Shown piece by piece: positions 1-8,900 of a DNA stretch of 64,000 nucleotides. The notes below the pieces were generated by a model. That model was not told the DNA's origin and did not search any database. It saw nothing but the letters and a program-made list of their open reading frames with translations. Positions within the stretch are counted from its first letter, which is position 1. The number at the start of each line of letters is the position of its first letter. Both the position numbers and the translations under genes were made by a program. Location: contig JAJEAL010000096.1 in the NCBI GenBank assembly GCA_022822785.1, positions 1-64,000 on the forward strand. The letters are read 5' to 3'. This stretch comes from Candidatus Poribacteria bacterium. GTDB lineage: Bacteria; Poribacteria; WGA-4E; PCPOR2b.

Positions 1-265
1 AGTCTTGGCCTTGGCTGAGCAGGCTGCGTGCGAACATCCAGAGCAGGGCCGCGGCTGCTGTCCCCAGACGGCGCGACCAGTCCCTGTCTGCCCATCCCGC
101 TGTGTCGTATACCGTCTCCTTGATCATGTCCTTGGTCATGATCGGCAATGAGGTGGACGCAGCCAACACGTCGGTGAGATGCGATTTGCCGGCGCAGGGC
201 GGCCCGTTGACCAGTACCAGCACAGGTGGCCGGCCTGTGGCCGTCATCGAACCGAAAGTAGACAT
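1..265 (-). CDS. P-loop kinase/AAA-type ATPase, N-terminal fragment
   Basis: The frame is open from an ATG at 265 to the left edge, so only the first 88 residues are visible. They contain a hydrophobic strand followed by a Walker A motif, GPPCAGKS, at about residues 21-28, as in small nucleoside or zeta-toxin-like kinases. An in-frame TGA lies four codons upstream, and GAGG about 7 nt before the ATG fits a ribosome binding site, which fixes the start. About three quarters of third codon positions are G or C, clearly richer than most genes in the window. That suggests recent transfer or an assembly join. The substrate cannot be told. Confidence 0.7.
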   Translation of the reverse strand, partial: MSTFGSMTATGRPPVLVLVNGPPCAGKSHLTDVLAASTSLPIMTKDMIKETVYDTAGWADRDWSRRLGTAAAALLWMFARSLLSQGQD

Positions 266-336
266 GGCCAAACCTCAGCCGGCACAAGCCCGGGGAAGTT
301 GAAAGACGCTTGTGCGGCAGGCAGAACGCGGAGGAC

Positions 337-412
<76 letters not shown>

Positions 413-517
413 ATGTTGTGTCAAAATTTTGGGAGGAAAGTATGATATAGTTGAGTCTCACTCCGTCCAAACCGACTTATAACCACGCAATCATATCAGT
501 AGTTATAAGTTCAAAAA

Positions 518-602
518 CGGAGAGGGTGGGATTCGAACCCACGATGGCTTACGCCATAACTGCTTAGCAGGCAGTCCAGTTCAACCACTCCTGCACCTCT
601 CC
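518..602 (-). tRNA. tRNA-Ser (anticodon GCT)
   Basis: This is a class II tRNA of about 85 nt with a long variable arm. The acceptor GGAGAGG pairs with CCTCTCC, the anticodon stem ACTGC/GCAGT holds loop CTGCTAA, and the discriminator is G as expected for serine. The anticodon GCT reads AGC/AGU. CCA is not encoded; a T run follows the 3' end. Confidence 0.95.
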
Positions 603-609
603 ATATATA

Positions 610-697
610 TGGCGGTGGGAGTAGGATTCGAACCCACGGTGACTTGCGCCACAACGGTTTTCAAGACCGCCGCTTTCGACCTCTCAGCCATCCCACC
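610..697 (-). tRNA. tRNA-Ser (anticodon TGA), CCA encoded
   Basis: This is a class II tRNA. The acceptor GGTGGGA pairs with TCCCACC, the anticodon stem GCGGT/ACCGT (final pair G-T) encloses loop CTTGAAA, and the anticodon TGA reads UCN serine codons. The discriminator G is followed by a genomically encoded CCA at 612-610, unlike the other two tRNAs here. It is the first gene of the tRNA unit. Confidence 0.95.
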
Positions 698-711
698 AAA
701 AAAGCGTCTTT

Positions 712-740
712 ATTGTAACAAAAAAAAGAAGCGTTGTCAA
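712..740 (-). promoter_or_regulatory. Near-consensus sigma70-type promoter of the tRNA unit
   Basis: Reading the minus strand, TTGACA (740-735) is followed after exactly 17 bp by TACAAT (717-712). This matches the consensus at 11 of 12 positions. The predicted start, about 704, lies a few bases before tRNA-Ser(TGA) at 697, so it most likely drives all three tRNAs. Confidence 0.85.
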
Positions 741-829
741 GAAGCATTGAAAACTTAGAAGCGAAAATTCTCCCGCCGCCTGCAATTGAGTTTATCAAGC
801 TGATGCTAACCTCGGAACCTTTGATTTCC

Positions 830-858
830 TTGCATCTGTTTGTGGATATGGATATAAT
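830..858 (+). promoter_or_regulatory. Candidate promoter of the two-gene binding-protein unit
   Basis: TTGCAT (830-835), a 17-bp spacer and a perfect TATAAT (853-858) lie about 120 nt before the start at 989. The -35 box is weak. The same TTGCAT-N17-TATAAT form recurs on the minus strand at 53597-53625. Confidence 0.5.
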
Positions 859-988
859 ACCGAACGGCTACAACCGTACCGAACTGAAATAACAATCGAT
901 GCAGCGCAGAATCAGCAACGATATGGAGACATGGATATGACTCGTGATATACTAACACAACAGCTCATAAATGATAAGGAGAGACTTA

Positions 989-2200
989 ATGGTACCGCAA
1001 GGAATGTGCAGGATTTTTGGAGGTTGGAACAAGAGGTTTTTTTATAATATTAATTATTTGGTTCTAATCGTGGGAATCCTGTTCTTATTCGCAGGATGTG
1101 AGGAGGTCCAACACCTGCTTGCACCGTTACCGGTTGAGGAGGAGGCTGGTAACATCAGGATTGGCTTTATATATACGAGGGCGGCCCGAAGCAACAGTCT
1201 GAACGGTGCAGAATTAGCCGCGCTGCAACTGAACGGAGAGGGCGGCGTACACGGTAGGGAGATCGAAATTATCGCGCGTGGTAATATAAGTGATACGGAA
1301 CAAGCTGCAGAGATAGCTGAGAAACTGATTATCCGGGAGGGGGTATCGGCAATCGTCGGTCCCAATAGATCGAATTATGCTATAGTCATTGGACCGGTTG
1401 CCCAGCGCTATGGGATACCGATGGTGACTACTACCGCCACCAATCCGTCTGTTACGGCTGCGGGTGACTTTGTGTTTATGGCAGCATTCACCGACGATTT
1501 TCAGGGTAAGGTGATGGCTCAATTTGCCACGCAAGACTTAGATGCAAAGACCGCCGCAGTTCTCACACGCAGCGGGTCCCTTTATTCGGAAGGTTTATCA
1601 CAAACCTTTATTGATAACTTTACTGCTTTGGGAGGCGAAGTCGTATATGCTCAATTTTATATGTTGGGGGATACCGATTTCTCGACGCAGCTAACCGCAG
1701 TCGCTGAAGCTGGTCCAGATGTCTTTTTTCTGCCCGGTTTTGCGTCCGAGATTCCGTTGGTAGTTCAACAGGCAAAAGCGCTCGGTATAACAGGCATCCT
1801 GCTCGGGGGGGACAGCTGGGATAACACCGCGTTGATTTCTGAGAATAGCGAGATTCTTGAGGGCAGCTTTTTTAGCAGCCTGTTTTCCGCCGACGTTGCG
1901 CCGGGCGATTTGAGTGAAGATGCGGATCAATTTATCACCGCCTATACCTCAATTTTTAATGCCCTACCCGCCGGCGGCGCGGCGCTCGGTTATGATGGGG
2001 TCCGGCTTGTGGCTCAGGCGATGCGTCGTGCGGATGGCTTGACGCCAACCGCAATACGCGACCAGCTCGCAGCGAGCATGGACTATAGCGGAGCAACGTT
2101 TATCTCCGGCTACGATGAAAGCCGACATCCGAATAAGAGTGCAGTCATCAATCAGATTGTCAATGGCGAAGCACGATTTTATAAATTAGTTAAGCCGTAG
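989..2200 (+). CDS. ABC-type amino-acid substrate-binding lipoprotein (Peripla_BP_6), copy 1
   Basis: This is a 403-residue protein of the Leu/Ile/Val-type periplasmic binding family (LivK-like, type I fold). A lipoprotein signal ends at Cys37 (LFAGC). The mature part has the family segments: an early beta strand IRIGFIYT, a GVSAIVGPNRS loop, and the DTDFSTQLT stretch. The start at 989 is chosen because AAGGAGAG lies 5 nt before it; an in-frame ATG at 971 has no such site. It sits 55 nt before a close paralogue, and no ABC permease or ATPase is nearby. The ligand is unknown. Loss of transport genes may mean a shared transporter elsewhere or a sensing role. Confidence 0.85.
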   Translation: MVPQGMCRIFGGWNKRFFYNINYLVLIVGILFLFAGCEEVQHLLAPLPVEEEAGNIRIGFIYTRAARSNSLNGAELAALQLNGEGGVHGREIEIIARGNISDTEQAAEIAEKLIIREGVSAIVGPNRSNYAIVIGPVAQRYGIPMVTTTATNPSVTAAGDFVFMAAFTDDFQGKVMAQFATQDLDAKTAAVLTRSGSLYSEGLSQTFIDNFTALGGEVVYAQFYMLGDTDFSTQLTAVAEAGPDVFFLPGFASEIPLVVQQAKALGITGILLGGDSWDNTALISENSEILEGSFFSSLFSADVAPGDLSEDADQFITAYTSIFNALPAGGAALGYDGVRLVAQAMRRADGLTPTAIRDQLAASMDYSGATFISGYDESRHPNKSAVINQIVNGEARFYKLVKP

Positions 2201-2255
2201 ATTTATAGTGAGGTAGCGTACTGTGATTTGTCCAACGATTAACAGGAGAGTTTCA

Positions 2256-3479
2256 ATGACAGAACGACACCTCCGGTGGGCCGGACGCGGATATATCGGT
2301 CTGCTTTGGAGGCTACTCTTTTTAATGATTACCCTATTTTTGGGGTGCGATCAGGTTCAGCAATTGCTCACACCCTTACCGGAGATAGGCGATGAAGATG
2401 TCATTAAAATTGGTTTTCTCCATACCGCACCGGATCGAAACAACAGTCGTTACGGAGCAGAATTAGCGACGCTGCAGCTAAACGAAGGGGGAGGGGTGCA
2501 AGGTGTACCGGTACAACTGATTGCACACGGTATACCGACACAACGCTTCGTAAGCGAGGATATAAACGATACCGAATATGTTACAGAACTAGCACTGGAA
2601 CTGATTGATAAAGAGAAGGTATCGGCGATCGTTGGGCCCAATCGTTCAACCTATGCTGTCGTTGTTGGGGGAATTGCACAGAACCACGGCATACCGATGA
2701 TGGCAACATCTGCCACCAATCCGTCCGTCACTGCTGCGGGTAACTTTGTATTTATGGCGGCATTCACCGACGACTTTCAGGGACGGGCGATGGCAACGTT
2801 TGCCCTCCAAGATTTAGAAGCAAAAACTGCCGCAGTCCTTACGCACAGGGGTGATGTCTATTCGGAGGGCTTATCACAGACCTTCATTGAGAGCTTTATC
2901 GCTCATGGGGGTGAGGTGGTGGCGGATGAGTTTTACACAGCAGGGGATACCGATTTCACCGCGCAGCTGACGGTAATCGCTGAAGCAACACCGGACGTAA
3001 TTTTTAGCACCGGCTTCCTCCCCGAAGTCCCTCTGGTCGTTCAGCAGGCGAGGGGTGAGATTGGGATAACAGCGACCTTCATCGGCGGTGATGCTTGGGA
3101 TAACGCTGCGTTGATCGAGGCAGCTGGGACGGTTATTGACGGAAGTTTTTTCAGTAGTGGATTTTCGGCGGAGGCGGAACCGAGCGATTTGGGCGAAGAT
3201 GCCTATCAATTCGTGGCTGCCTACACCGCAATGTTTGGTATGCTGCCCGATGGGGGCGCTGCGCTGGGATATGATGCACTTCGGCTTGTAGTTGAAGCGA
3301 TGCGTCGCGTGGATAACCTAACGCCGGTGGCGATTCGCGATCAGCTTGCCGCAACGATGAATTATAGCGGTGCAACATTTATCTCTGGTTACGATGAAAA
3401 CCGACACACGTCGAAGGGTGTGGTCATGAAACGCATTGTCGACGGTGAAGTACAGTTCTACAAATTGATTGAACCATAA
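2256..3479 (+). CDS. ABC-type amino-acid substrate-binding lipoprotein (Peripla_BP_6), copy 2
   Basis: This 407-residue paralogue of the preceding gene shares long identical blocks with it (for example AGNFVFMAAFTDDFQG here, AGDFVFMAAFTDDFQG there). The lipobox Cys is residue 31 (TLFLGC), followed by DQVQQLL, the same post-lipobox signature seen in the minus-strand copies as DQIGQLL. The ATG at 2256 has AGGAGAG 5 nt upstream and is preferred to a GTG at 2223. It appears to be a tandem duplicate cotranscribed with copy 1. Confidence 0.85.
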   Translation: MTERHLRWAGRGYIGLLWRLLFLMITLFLGCDQVQQLLTPLPEIGDEDVIKIGFLHTAPDRNNSRYGAELATLQLNEGGGVQGVPVQLIAHGIPTQRFVSEDINDTEYVTELALELIDKEKVSAIVGPNRSTYAVVVGGIAQNHGIPMMATSATNPSVTAAGNFVFMAAFTDDFQGRAMATFALQDLEAKTAAVLTHRGDVYSEGLSQTFIESFIAHGGEVVADEFYTAGDTDFTAQLTVIAEATPDVIFSTGFLPEVPLVVQQARGEIGITATFIGGDAWDNAALIEAAGTVIDGSFFSSGFSAEAEPSDLGEDAYQFVAAYTAMFGMLPDGGAALGYDALRLVVEAMRRVDNLTPVAIRDQLAATMNYSGATFISGYDENRHTSKGVVMKRIVDGEVQFYKLIEP

Positions 3480-3533
3480 ACAACAGGGTGTATAAACCAT
3501 TCTGTAGATTTTTTTATTAAATAGGAGGATAAC

Positions 3534-4364
3534 ATGGACGATAATGAGCGGACATATACGATGGGACGTAGCAAGGAGGAGACGGAACGTTTAATTCAGC
3601 AGTCAGGACTGTATGAAGATATAACGCGACGTTTGCTCACAGATGCGGGTCTCTTTACCGGGATGAAGGTGCTTGATATTGGTAGTGGTGCCGGGGATGT
3701 GGCGTTCGCTGCGGCGGAATTAGTCGGTAGTGAGGGAGAGGTCGTTGGTGTGGATATGAATCCGGAGATCCTCGAAACTGCCCGAACACGAGCGCAGGCA
3801 GCGGGCTTAGCAAATGTCCAATTTGTGGCAGGGGATGTCCAAACTTTGGATCTACCAGACGACTTTGATGCCCTTATTGGACGCTTGGTCCTGCTGTATT
3901 TGCCGGATCCTGTAGCGACCTTAAAACAGCTTGCAACGCATCTACAGCCGGGGGGTATCGTCGCATTTCAGGATGCAGAGTTTTCGGTCTACTCGTTGAT
4001 TGCCCATCCGGAGACTCCCATTATGAACCAGTTAGCAGAATGGGGGGTAGAGGTGTTTCGACGTTCAGGCGCGCATGTTAATATGGGGCTTGACCTGTAC
4101 AGCACTTTTGTCAATGCGGGTTTGCCTGAACCCACTCTACAGTATTCAGCGCCGCTGGGCGGTCCGGAAACGTGGGGAGGTTACCAATTCATAGCAGCCG
4201 CTTTTCAGAGTCTACTCCCGCTCTTGGAAAGATTCGAGATTGCGACCGCTGAAGAGGTCGATTTGGATACGCTTGTCCAGCGGCTTCGGGCGGAAGTTGT
4301 TGCATCGAAACGTCCACTCATGTTGCCGCCGCATATTACGGCTTGGGCACAACTTCCAGCGTAA
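3534..4364 (+). CDS. Class I SAM-dependent methyltransferase
   Basis: This is a 276-residue cytoplasmic enzyme. Motif I, VLDIGSGAGD, is at residues 46-55, and the acidic end of beta-2 is VGVDMN near residue 75; these form the SAM site of the UbiE/Methyltransf_11 group. The C-terminal half is less conserved and should select the substrate, which cannot be read from sequence. An AGGAGG site precedes the ATG. It is 54 nt downstream of binding-protein copy 2 and may be cotranscribed, though a functional link is not obvious. Confidence 0.85.
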   Translation: MDDNERTYTMGRSKEETERLIQQSGLYEDITRRLLTDAGLFTGMKVLDIGSGAGDVAFAAAELVGSEGEVVGVDMNPEILETARTRAQAAGLANVQFVAGDVQTLDLPDDFDALIGRLVLLYLPDPVATLKQLATHLQPGGIVAFQDAEFSVYSLIAHPETPIMNQLAEWGVEVFRRSGAHVNMGLDLYSTFVNAGLPEPTLQYSAPLGGPETWGGYQFIAAAFQSLLPLLERFEIATAEEVDLDTLVQRLRAEVVASKRPLMLPPHITAWAQLPA

Positions 4365-4412
4365 AGTTACTTGTTAGTTTTGGTGTTCTGATTGATGGGC
4401 GGTTGGGCTATT

Positions 4413-6506
4413 TCATATCCGGTTTGCGATGAACATTTCCCCGACCGCCAACAGGAGCACCCCAAGCATTAGATACCACCACACTCCCTGATTTTTTTCA
4501 ACCTCGCCGTGATAGTTTGTAACCATCTCTGCTGTGACGACCTGTGTGGCGACTGCTTCCTCACTGCCAGCTAACATGCTAGTTAATTCTTCCGGGTCAC
4601 GCGAGGTGAGATCGGATTCAGCTGTGTCTGGGTTGACAATGAAATAGCGTGGCCCTTTGCCGGAGGTATGTGCTGAATAGATTCCCGGCTGCTCGGTGGT
4701 ATCGTAGATAATACCGCCGTTCTCATTAATTTGTGTTCGAGCCTCTTCACCCATTGGATTGAAAATGGCGACTTCTGTTCCCGGCGGTAGTTGATAGCCG
4801 CTCAACTCAACCACATCGCCGATGCGGTAGTCCGGTCTCTCCTCTGTCCGCTTGAGCGCGAGGTATTTGATCGTTTCGTACAGAAACGGGAGATAAACGC
4901 CGTGGATTGGCAGGTCTGTCCACTCCCTATCAATCGTTGAAGTGAAGCAGAGCACGCGCCCGGTCCCATAAACTTTCTCGAAGAGTGCCGGGGTGCCGTC
5001 GTCGAAACTTGCTAAAACTGTTGAACCTTTTAACGGTACGGCTTGGACGTATCGGTAGAATCGTCCTTTCCCAAAATCACCGTGATTCGGGTCTTTGAAC
5101 GGATGGAAGATGGGGTGATTGTAGTCAAGTGTCGCGAGGACGCTGAACCGATCGTGGTCAAGTGCATCGCCAACCGATTGTACGAAGTTACACGGCATCA
5201 ACGGTTCTTCCCCGTCACCTAGTGCACTCCGATATGCCTCCAAATCGACCCGATCCCCCACAGTGATAATCAACCCGCCACCGTTCCCGACGAACGCTTT
5301 CAAGGATTGTGCCTCCCCGCCGGTCACTTGCTTCACATTTGCTAGGATAATCACATCATATCTTGAAATCTCCGATGTATTTGGCAGTTGACGGGATTGT
5401 GTCAAGTCGATTGGTACAATCTGTGACCCAGGTTGAAGTGCTGCCTCTAGGAAGAACGTCTCACTCTCGTAATCGGGCTGCCCCGGCTCACCATTGACGC
5501 AATGTACTTTAATTGACTTCAGGCTCTGCAGGCCGAAATATCGGGTGTCGTCCAGCGTTAGGTGATCGTCCGGTAGGGCAGCGTAGCCGGTATGAATTTT
5601 CTCCGTTTGGAAACGGACCGGGAACAAGGCATCCATGACATCATTCGGCTCGATGTCAAGCGTGGTTGTGCCGACGTTGTTATCATCGATAAATAGTTGC
5701 ACAGGAAGCCCTTCGACCGCTTGCTCTCCGAAGTTCTGAACGCGGATAACTATCTGTACTGGTTTCTGCTCGTTCAGTACCACTTGAGGTACGCTGACGC
5801 CGGTGATAGCGAGATTAATCGGTTCTTTTGCACTCACATCGACAAAGGCAATCTCGACATCGGGACTGAGTTTATCGGTGTCAACGAAGCTTTCCCACCC
5901 GATTCGCTGTAGATCGCTGACGAAATAAATTTGTTTGGCACCGATTTCTGCCTCTCCAAGTAGCTCATCCGCCGATTGAATCGCGTCGAGGTAATCGGTG
6001 GTGTGATTGGTCAACTGCGCGCCCGTTACCGCTGATTGGATCCGCCGGTGTTCCTGGTCAAGCGGCTTGACTAGCTGTGATCGGTTGCTGGTAAAGATGA
6101 GGGCGGAGGTGTCACTCGGTTGAAGATCATCGGCGAGGTCGAGTGCCGCTTTTTTCGCCTGATCGAAGGTGTCGAGATAGCCCATACTATAGGAGGTATC
6201 GAGGATAATGACGACATTTCGCACCCCGCCTGTCACCCCAGTAGTGGTAGGGGTGTCCGCGAAAAATGGACGGGCAAACGCGAACCCAAGCAGCGCCAAG
6301 ATTAGGATTCGCATCAACAGCAGAAGCAGCTGTTTCAACCGGTGTCGCTGCACGTTCGCTTGATGGGACATCTTAATAAATCGAATCGTGCTGAACACAA
6401 GCTGTCTCGCCCGTTCCCGGTTGAGGAGATGGATAATCAGCGGTAGCGTTGCTGCCGCTGCGCCTACAGCGAGGAATAAGGGGGTTAGGAATTGGAGTCC
6501 AAACAT
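4413..6506 (-). CDS. BatA-domain/von Willebrand A membrane protein
   Basis: This protein has 697 residues. Residues 1-80 match the aerotolerance-regulator N-terminal (BatA) domain: a membrane segment, the HLLNRERAR motif, then a second hydrophobic segment. A VWA domain follows with an intact MIDAS, D103-x-S105-x-S107. A glutamine-amidotransferase-like segment lies mid-protein, and a final membrane helix (about 675-695) precedes the C-terminus. Start at ATG 6506 gives the usual family N-terminus; a TTG at 6542 is the longer option. Such proteins usually work with MoxR ATPases and DUF58 proteins; a DUF58 gene lies 40 kb away at 45880. MoxR is not in the window. Confidence 0.85.
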   Translation of the reverse strand: MFGLQFLTPLFLAVGAAAATLPLIIHLLNRERARQLVFSTIRFIKMSHQANVQRHRLKQLLLLLMRILILALLGFAFARPFFADTPTTTGVTGGVRNVVIILDTSYSMGYLDTFDQAKKAALDLADDLQPSDTSALIFTSNRSQLVKPLDQEHRRIQSAVTGAQLTNHTTDYLDAIQSADELLGEAEIGAKQIYFVSDLQRIGWESFVDTDKLSPDVEIAFVDVSAKEPINLAITGVSVPQVVLNEQKPVQIVIRVQNFGEQAVEGLPVQLFIDDNNVGTTTLDIEPNDVMDALFPVRFQTEKIHTGYAALPDDHLTLDDTRYFGLQSLKSIKVHCVNGEPGQPDYESETFFLEAALQPGSQIVPIDLTQSRQLPNTSEISRYDVIILANVKQVTGGEAQSLKAFVGNGGGLIITVGDRVDLEAYRSALGDGEEPLMPCNFVQSVGDALDHDRFSVLATLDYNHPIFHPFKDPNHGDFGKGRFYRYVQAVPLKGSTVLASFDDGTPALFEKVYGTGRVLCFTSTIDREWTDLPIHGVYLPFLYETIKYLALKRTEERPDYRIGDVVELSGYQLPPGTEVAIFNPMGEEARTQINENGGIIYDTTEQPGIYSAHTSGKGPRYFIVNPDTAESDLTSRDPEELTSMLAGSEEAVATQVVTAEMVTNYHGEVEKNQGVWWYLMLGVLLLAVGEMFIANRI

Positions 6507-6651
6507 GCTATTTATTGTAATACGCGATTGCCAAGTTTTCAACTGTTTATTTTTTATGCGGCATAACCTTCGAGTTATTTAGAGTGTCTAATTAATAACT
6601 TCATCATACCGTTAGGAGATTGTTTTCGTTTTTTTCGATCGGGAGGTCCTT

Positions 6652-8832
6652 ATGCGTTCAGACGACGAAAAATTAGTGTCCCAAACACTGGCAGGTGATC
6701 GGGACGCCTTCGGGGTGCTGGTCCACAAGTATCAGGAGATGGTCTACGCCTACGCCTTCCAGAAAGTGCGGAACGAGGAAGATGCACAGGATGTCACGCA
6801 AGAGGTCTTCTGGCGGGCATATCACGGTCTCTACCAACTCCGGCAGCCACATCGGTTCCGAAGCTGGCTCTATACGATTATGTCCAACGAGTGCAAACGC
6901 CGATTAATGAGCATCATAAAAACACGTCAGCGCGAAACCGCGTTAGAGAATGCTACGGACGATGTCCTACAGATTGAACCAGCGCACACGACTCCCACAG
7001 AGGAGTGGCGGGTGGATTTAGAGCAGGCACTCACTAGGCTTCCTGATGACAATCGAGTTGCGGTATCAATGTTCTATATGGGCGACCATTCGTTGAAGGA
7101 GATCTCCGAATTTCTTGGCGTCTCCGTCAACACGGTCAAGGGCAAGTTGTATCGTGCGCGTCAGCAACTTGGGAATGCACTATCTGAACGCTACGGCAGC
7201 CTCTTGAAAAGCCACAAACTCAAAGGAGGTTTTCTCATGCAATTTATGGAGCAAATTCATCATACAGCACCGCCGACAATGGTGTCGTCGTGGAGTAGTG
7301 CAGCTATTGGTAAAATTGTATTCTCGTTAATCTTGGCGGTATGTGCGTTAATCGGAATTGCTAGGGATGGAGCCGATTCGCCAACGGTTCCATCAATGAA
7401 TCAAGCTGGGATGGGACCGACCGAAGTGGTACTGTTGGCCCCCACTGCCGACTTGACACGATCGTCAATCCTAGTCACTTCTACCCAAACGGAAAACCTT
7501 CCACCGGCTGGTTCTAGCCGTACTTCGGGGGATCAGGGGCGGGAGTTGGCTTCCCGGAGGACGACGCCGGAAGATGATGGCAGCACGCAGCTCGCAGCAG
7601 CAAAGGACAAATCCGAAAAAATGATCTTTTCCGGCCGCGTCGTTGACAACAACAACATGCCGGTAGCGGATGCCAAAGTTCAATACGCCGTAAGTTTCTA
7701 TTACCTTGAAGGGGCTGCCAAATCCATATATTTCTCCACCCATTATACTTCTGACGGTTATACTTCCGACTCTTTTACACATACAAGGGTAGATGGGACA
7801 TTTCAGCTTTTGCCTTATAAGCTCAAATGGATGCCTTTCGACTCTAGGGGCGTGTTGAGTCGTCTGAATATTGTTGCCACGCATCCCGATTACGCAATCT
7901 GGTGGCGAGAATTTCCGCTTCAGAGCGCAGCGGATGTTGAGATTCAGCTCGAAGTGCCGGAAATCGTCTCTGGTAAAGTGATGAATGAAGGGGGCGAGCC
8001 GATTCAGAACGCAGAGGTGCAGATTCAATCCGTGTTCCGCCGTGACCTAATGCTAAGGGAACGCGAAAATAGTTTAAGGCTTGATACTTTGCCTCAACCC
8101 GTCAAGACAGATGCGAGTGGGGAGTTTGTGCTTCTTAGATTGCCGCAAGGTGCGACTATGACTCTTGAAGTCAAAGGCCCGGGATACGCAACGGAGAATC
8201 GTCACAACGTGCCGGTGAGCGCAAAGAGGCTTGAATTCCGGCTGAAACGTGAGGGCAGGATTACAGGACGGCTCACCTATGCGGATAACGGCGCGCCGGT
8301 CACACACGCGATGGTTCTGTGTGCGCTTACCCGGCCGAATTATGGGGTGAGACAGGCACGTGTTGATGCAAATGGAGATTATCTCTTGGCAAACCTTGCC
8401 CCCGGTGCGTACAGTGTTTATCTCGCTGACGGTCCAAAAGGGTGGACAGCTATCCCCAAAGAATCCATTTCAGTTTCTGAAGGAAAGACCGTTTCTAAGG
8501 TGGATCTGACCCTAATTCCGAGTGGGTTCGTCACCGGACGGGTGACCAATCGGGACACAAACGAACCGATTGCCAATCACTTTATCAGATTAAAGGATGC
8601 TGCCCGTCCAGAGGGGTCTCAACTGACGGATCATTTTGCGGTAACGGATATGACTGGTACTTATCGCTTCGACGCCGCGCCTGGTCGGGTGCTCGTCCAT
8701 ACCGATCTACCGGTTGGCTATCAAGATAGTGGGCAGATTGAAAGACTTGATATCAGACAGATTCGGCGATATATTGATGTCGTTGAAGGTGAGACCGTCG
8801 TCGTTGATTTTCAGTACTCGGGTGGTCGGTGA
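6652..8832 (+). CDS. ECF sigma factor fused to membrane anchor and carboxypeptidase-regulatory-like domains
   Basis: This 726-residue protein starts at an ATG preceded by GGGAGG. Residues about 17-88 are sigma70 region 2 (AQDVTQEVFWRAYHG) and about 124-178 are region 4 with its helix-turn-helix (LKEISEFLGVSVNTVKGKL). One hydrophobic helix at 216-236 follows, then a linker and several beta-rich CarboxypepD_reg-type repeats (from about 325; motifs like ISGKVMNEGGEPIQNAEV). The layout predicts a cytoplasmic sigma factor tethered to the membrane with an extracytoplasmic sensor. Sigma factors with long C-terminal extensions are known in Planctomycetes and relatives. A perfect internal ribosome site at codon 196 suggests a second product. 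No anti-sigma gene is adjacent. Confidence 0.85.
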   Translation: MRSDDEKLVSQTLAGDRDAFGVLVHKYQEMVYAYAFQKVRNEEDAQDVTQEVFWRAYHGLYQLRQPHRFRSWLYTIMSNECKRRLMSIIKTRQRETALENATDDVLQIEPAHTTPTEEWRVDLEQALTRLPDDNRVAVSMFYMGDHSLKEISEFLGVSVNTVKGKLYRARQQLGNALSERYGSLLKSHKLKGGFLMQFMEQIHHTAPPTMVSSWSSAAIGKIVFSLILAVCALIGIARDGADSPTVPSMNQAGMGPTEVVLLAPTADLTRSSILVTSTQTENLPPAGSSRTSGDQGRELASRRTTPEDDGSTQLAAAKDKSEKMIFSGRVVDNNNMPVADAKVQYAVSFYYLEGAAKSIYFSTHYTSDGYTSDSFTHTRVDGTFQLLPYKLKWMPFDSRGVLSRLNIVATHPDYAIWWREFPLQSAADVEIQLEVPEIVSGKVMNEGGEPIQNAEVQIQSVFRRDLMLRERENSLRLDTLPQPVKTDASGEFVLLRLPQGATMTLEVKGPGYATENRHNVPVSAKRLEFRLKREGRITGRLTYADNGAPVTHAMVLCALTRPNYGVRQARVDANGDYLLANLAPGAYSVYLADGPKGWTAIPKESISVSEGKTVSKVDLTLIPSGFVTGRVTNRDTNEPIANHFIRLKDAARPEGSQLTDHFAVTDMTGTYRFDAAPGRVLVHTDLPVGYQDSGQIERLDIRQIRRYIDVVEGETVVVDFQYSGGR
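7222..7239 (+). promoter_or_regulatory. Internal Shine-Dalgarno and in-frame ATG inside the sigma fusion gene
   Basis: AAAGGAGGT (7222-7230) is a full anti-16S match and sits 6 nt before an in-frame ATG at 7237 (codon 196). It lies between the sigma region 4 coding part and the membrane helix. Translation from here would yield a 531-residue membrane-anchored protein without the sigma domains. Confidence 0.7.
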
Positions 8833-8900
8833 TGAGTACAATATCTCTACGACCAAGCCATCTTGTGTCAGATCAAAGGGTGTGCGTTGCGTTCTCGCGT

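Noticed and set aside
452-460. TGAGTCTCA between tRNA genes as another operator
   Set aside because: It lacks the outer palindrome arms found at 35603 and lies inside the tRNA unit; chance is likely.
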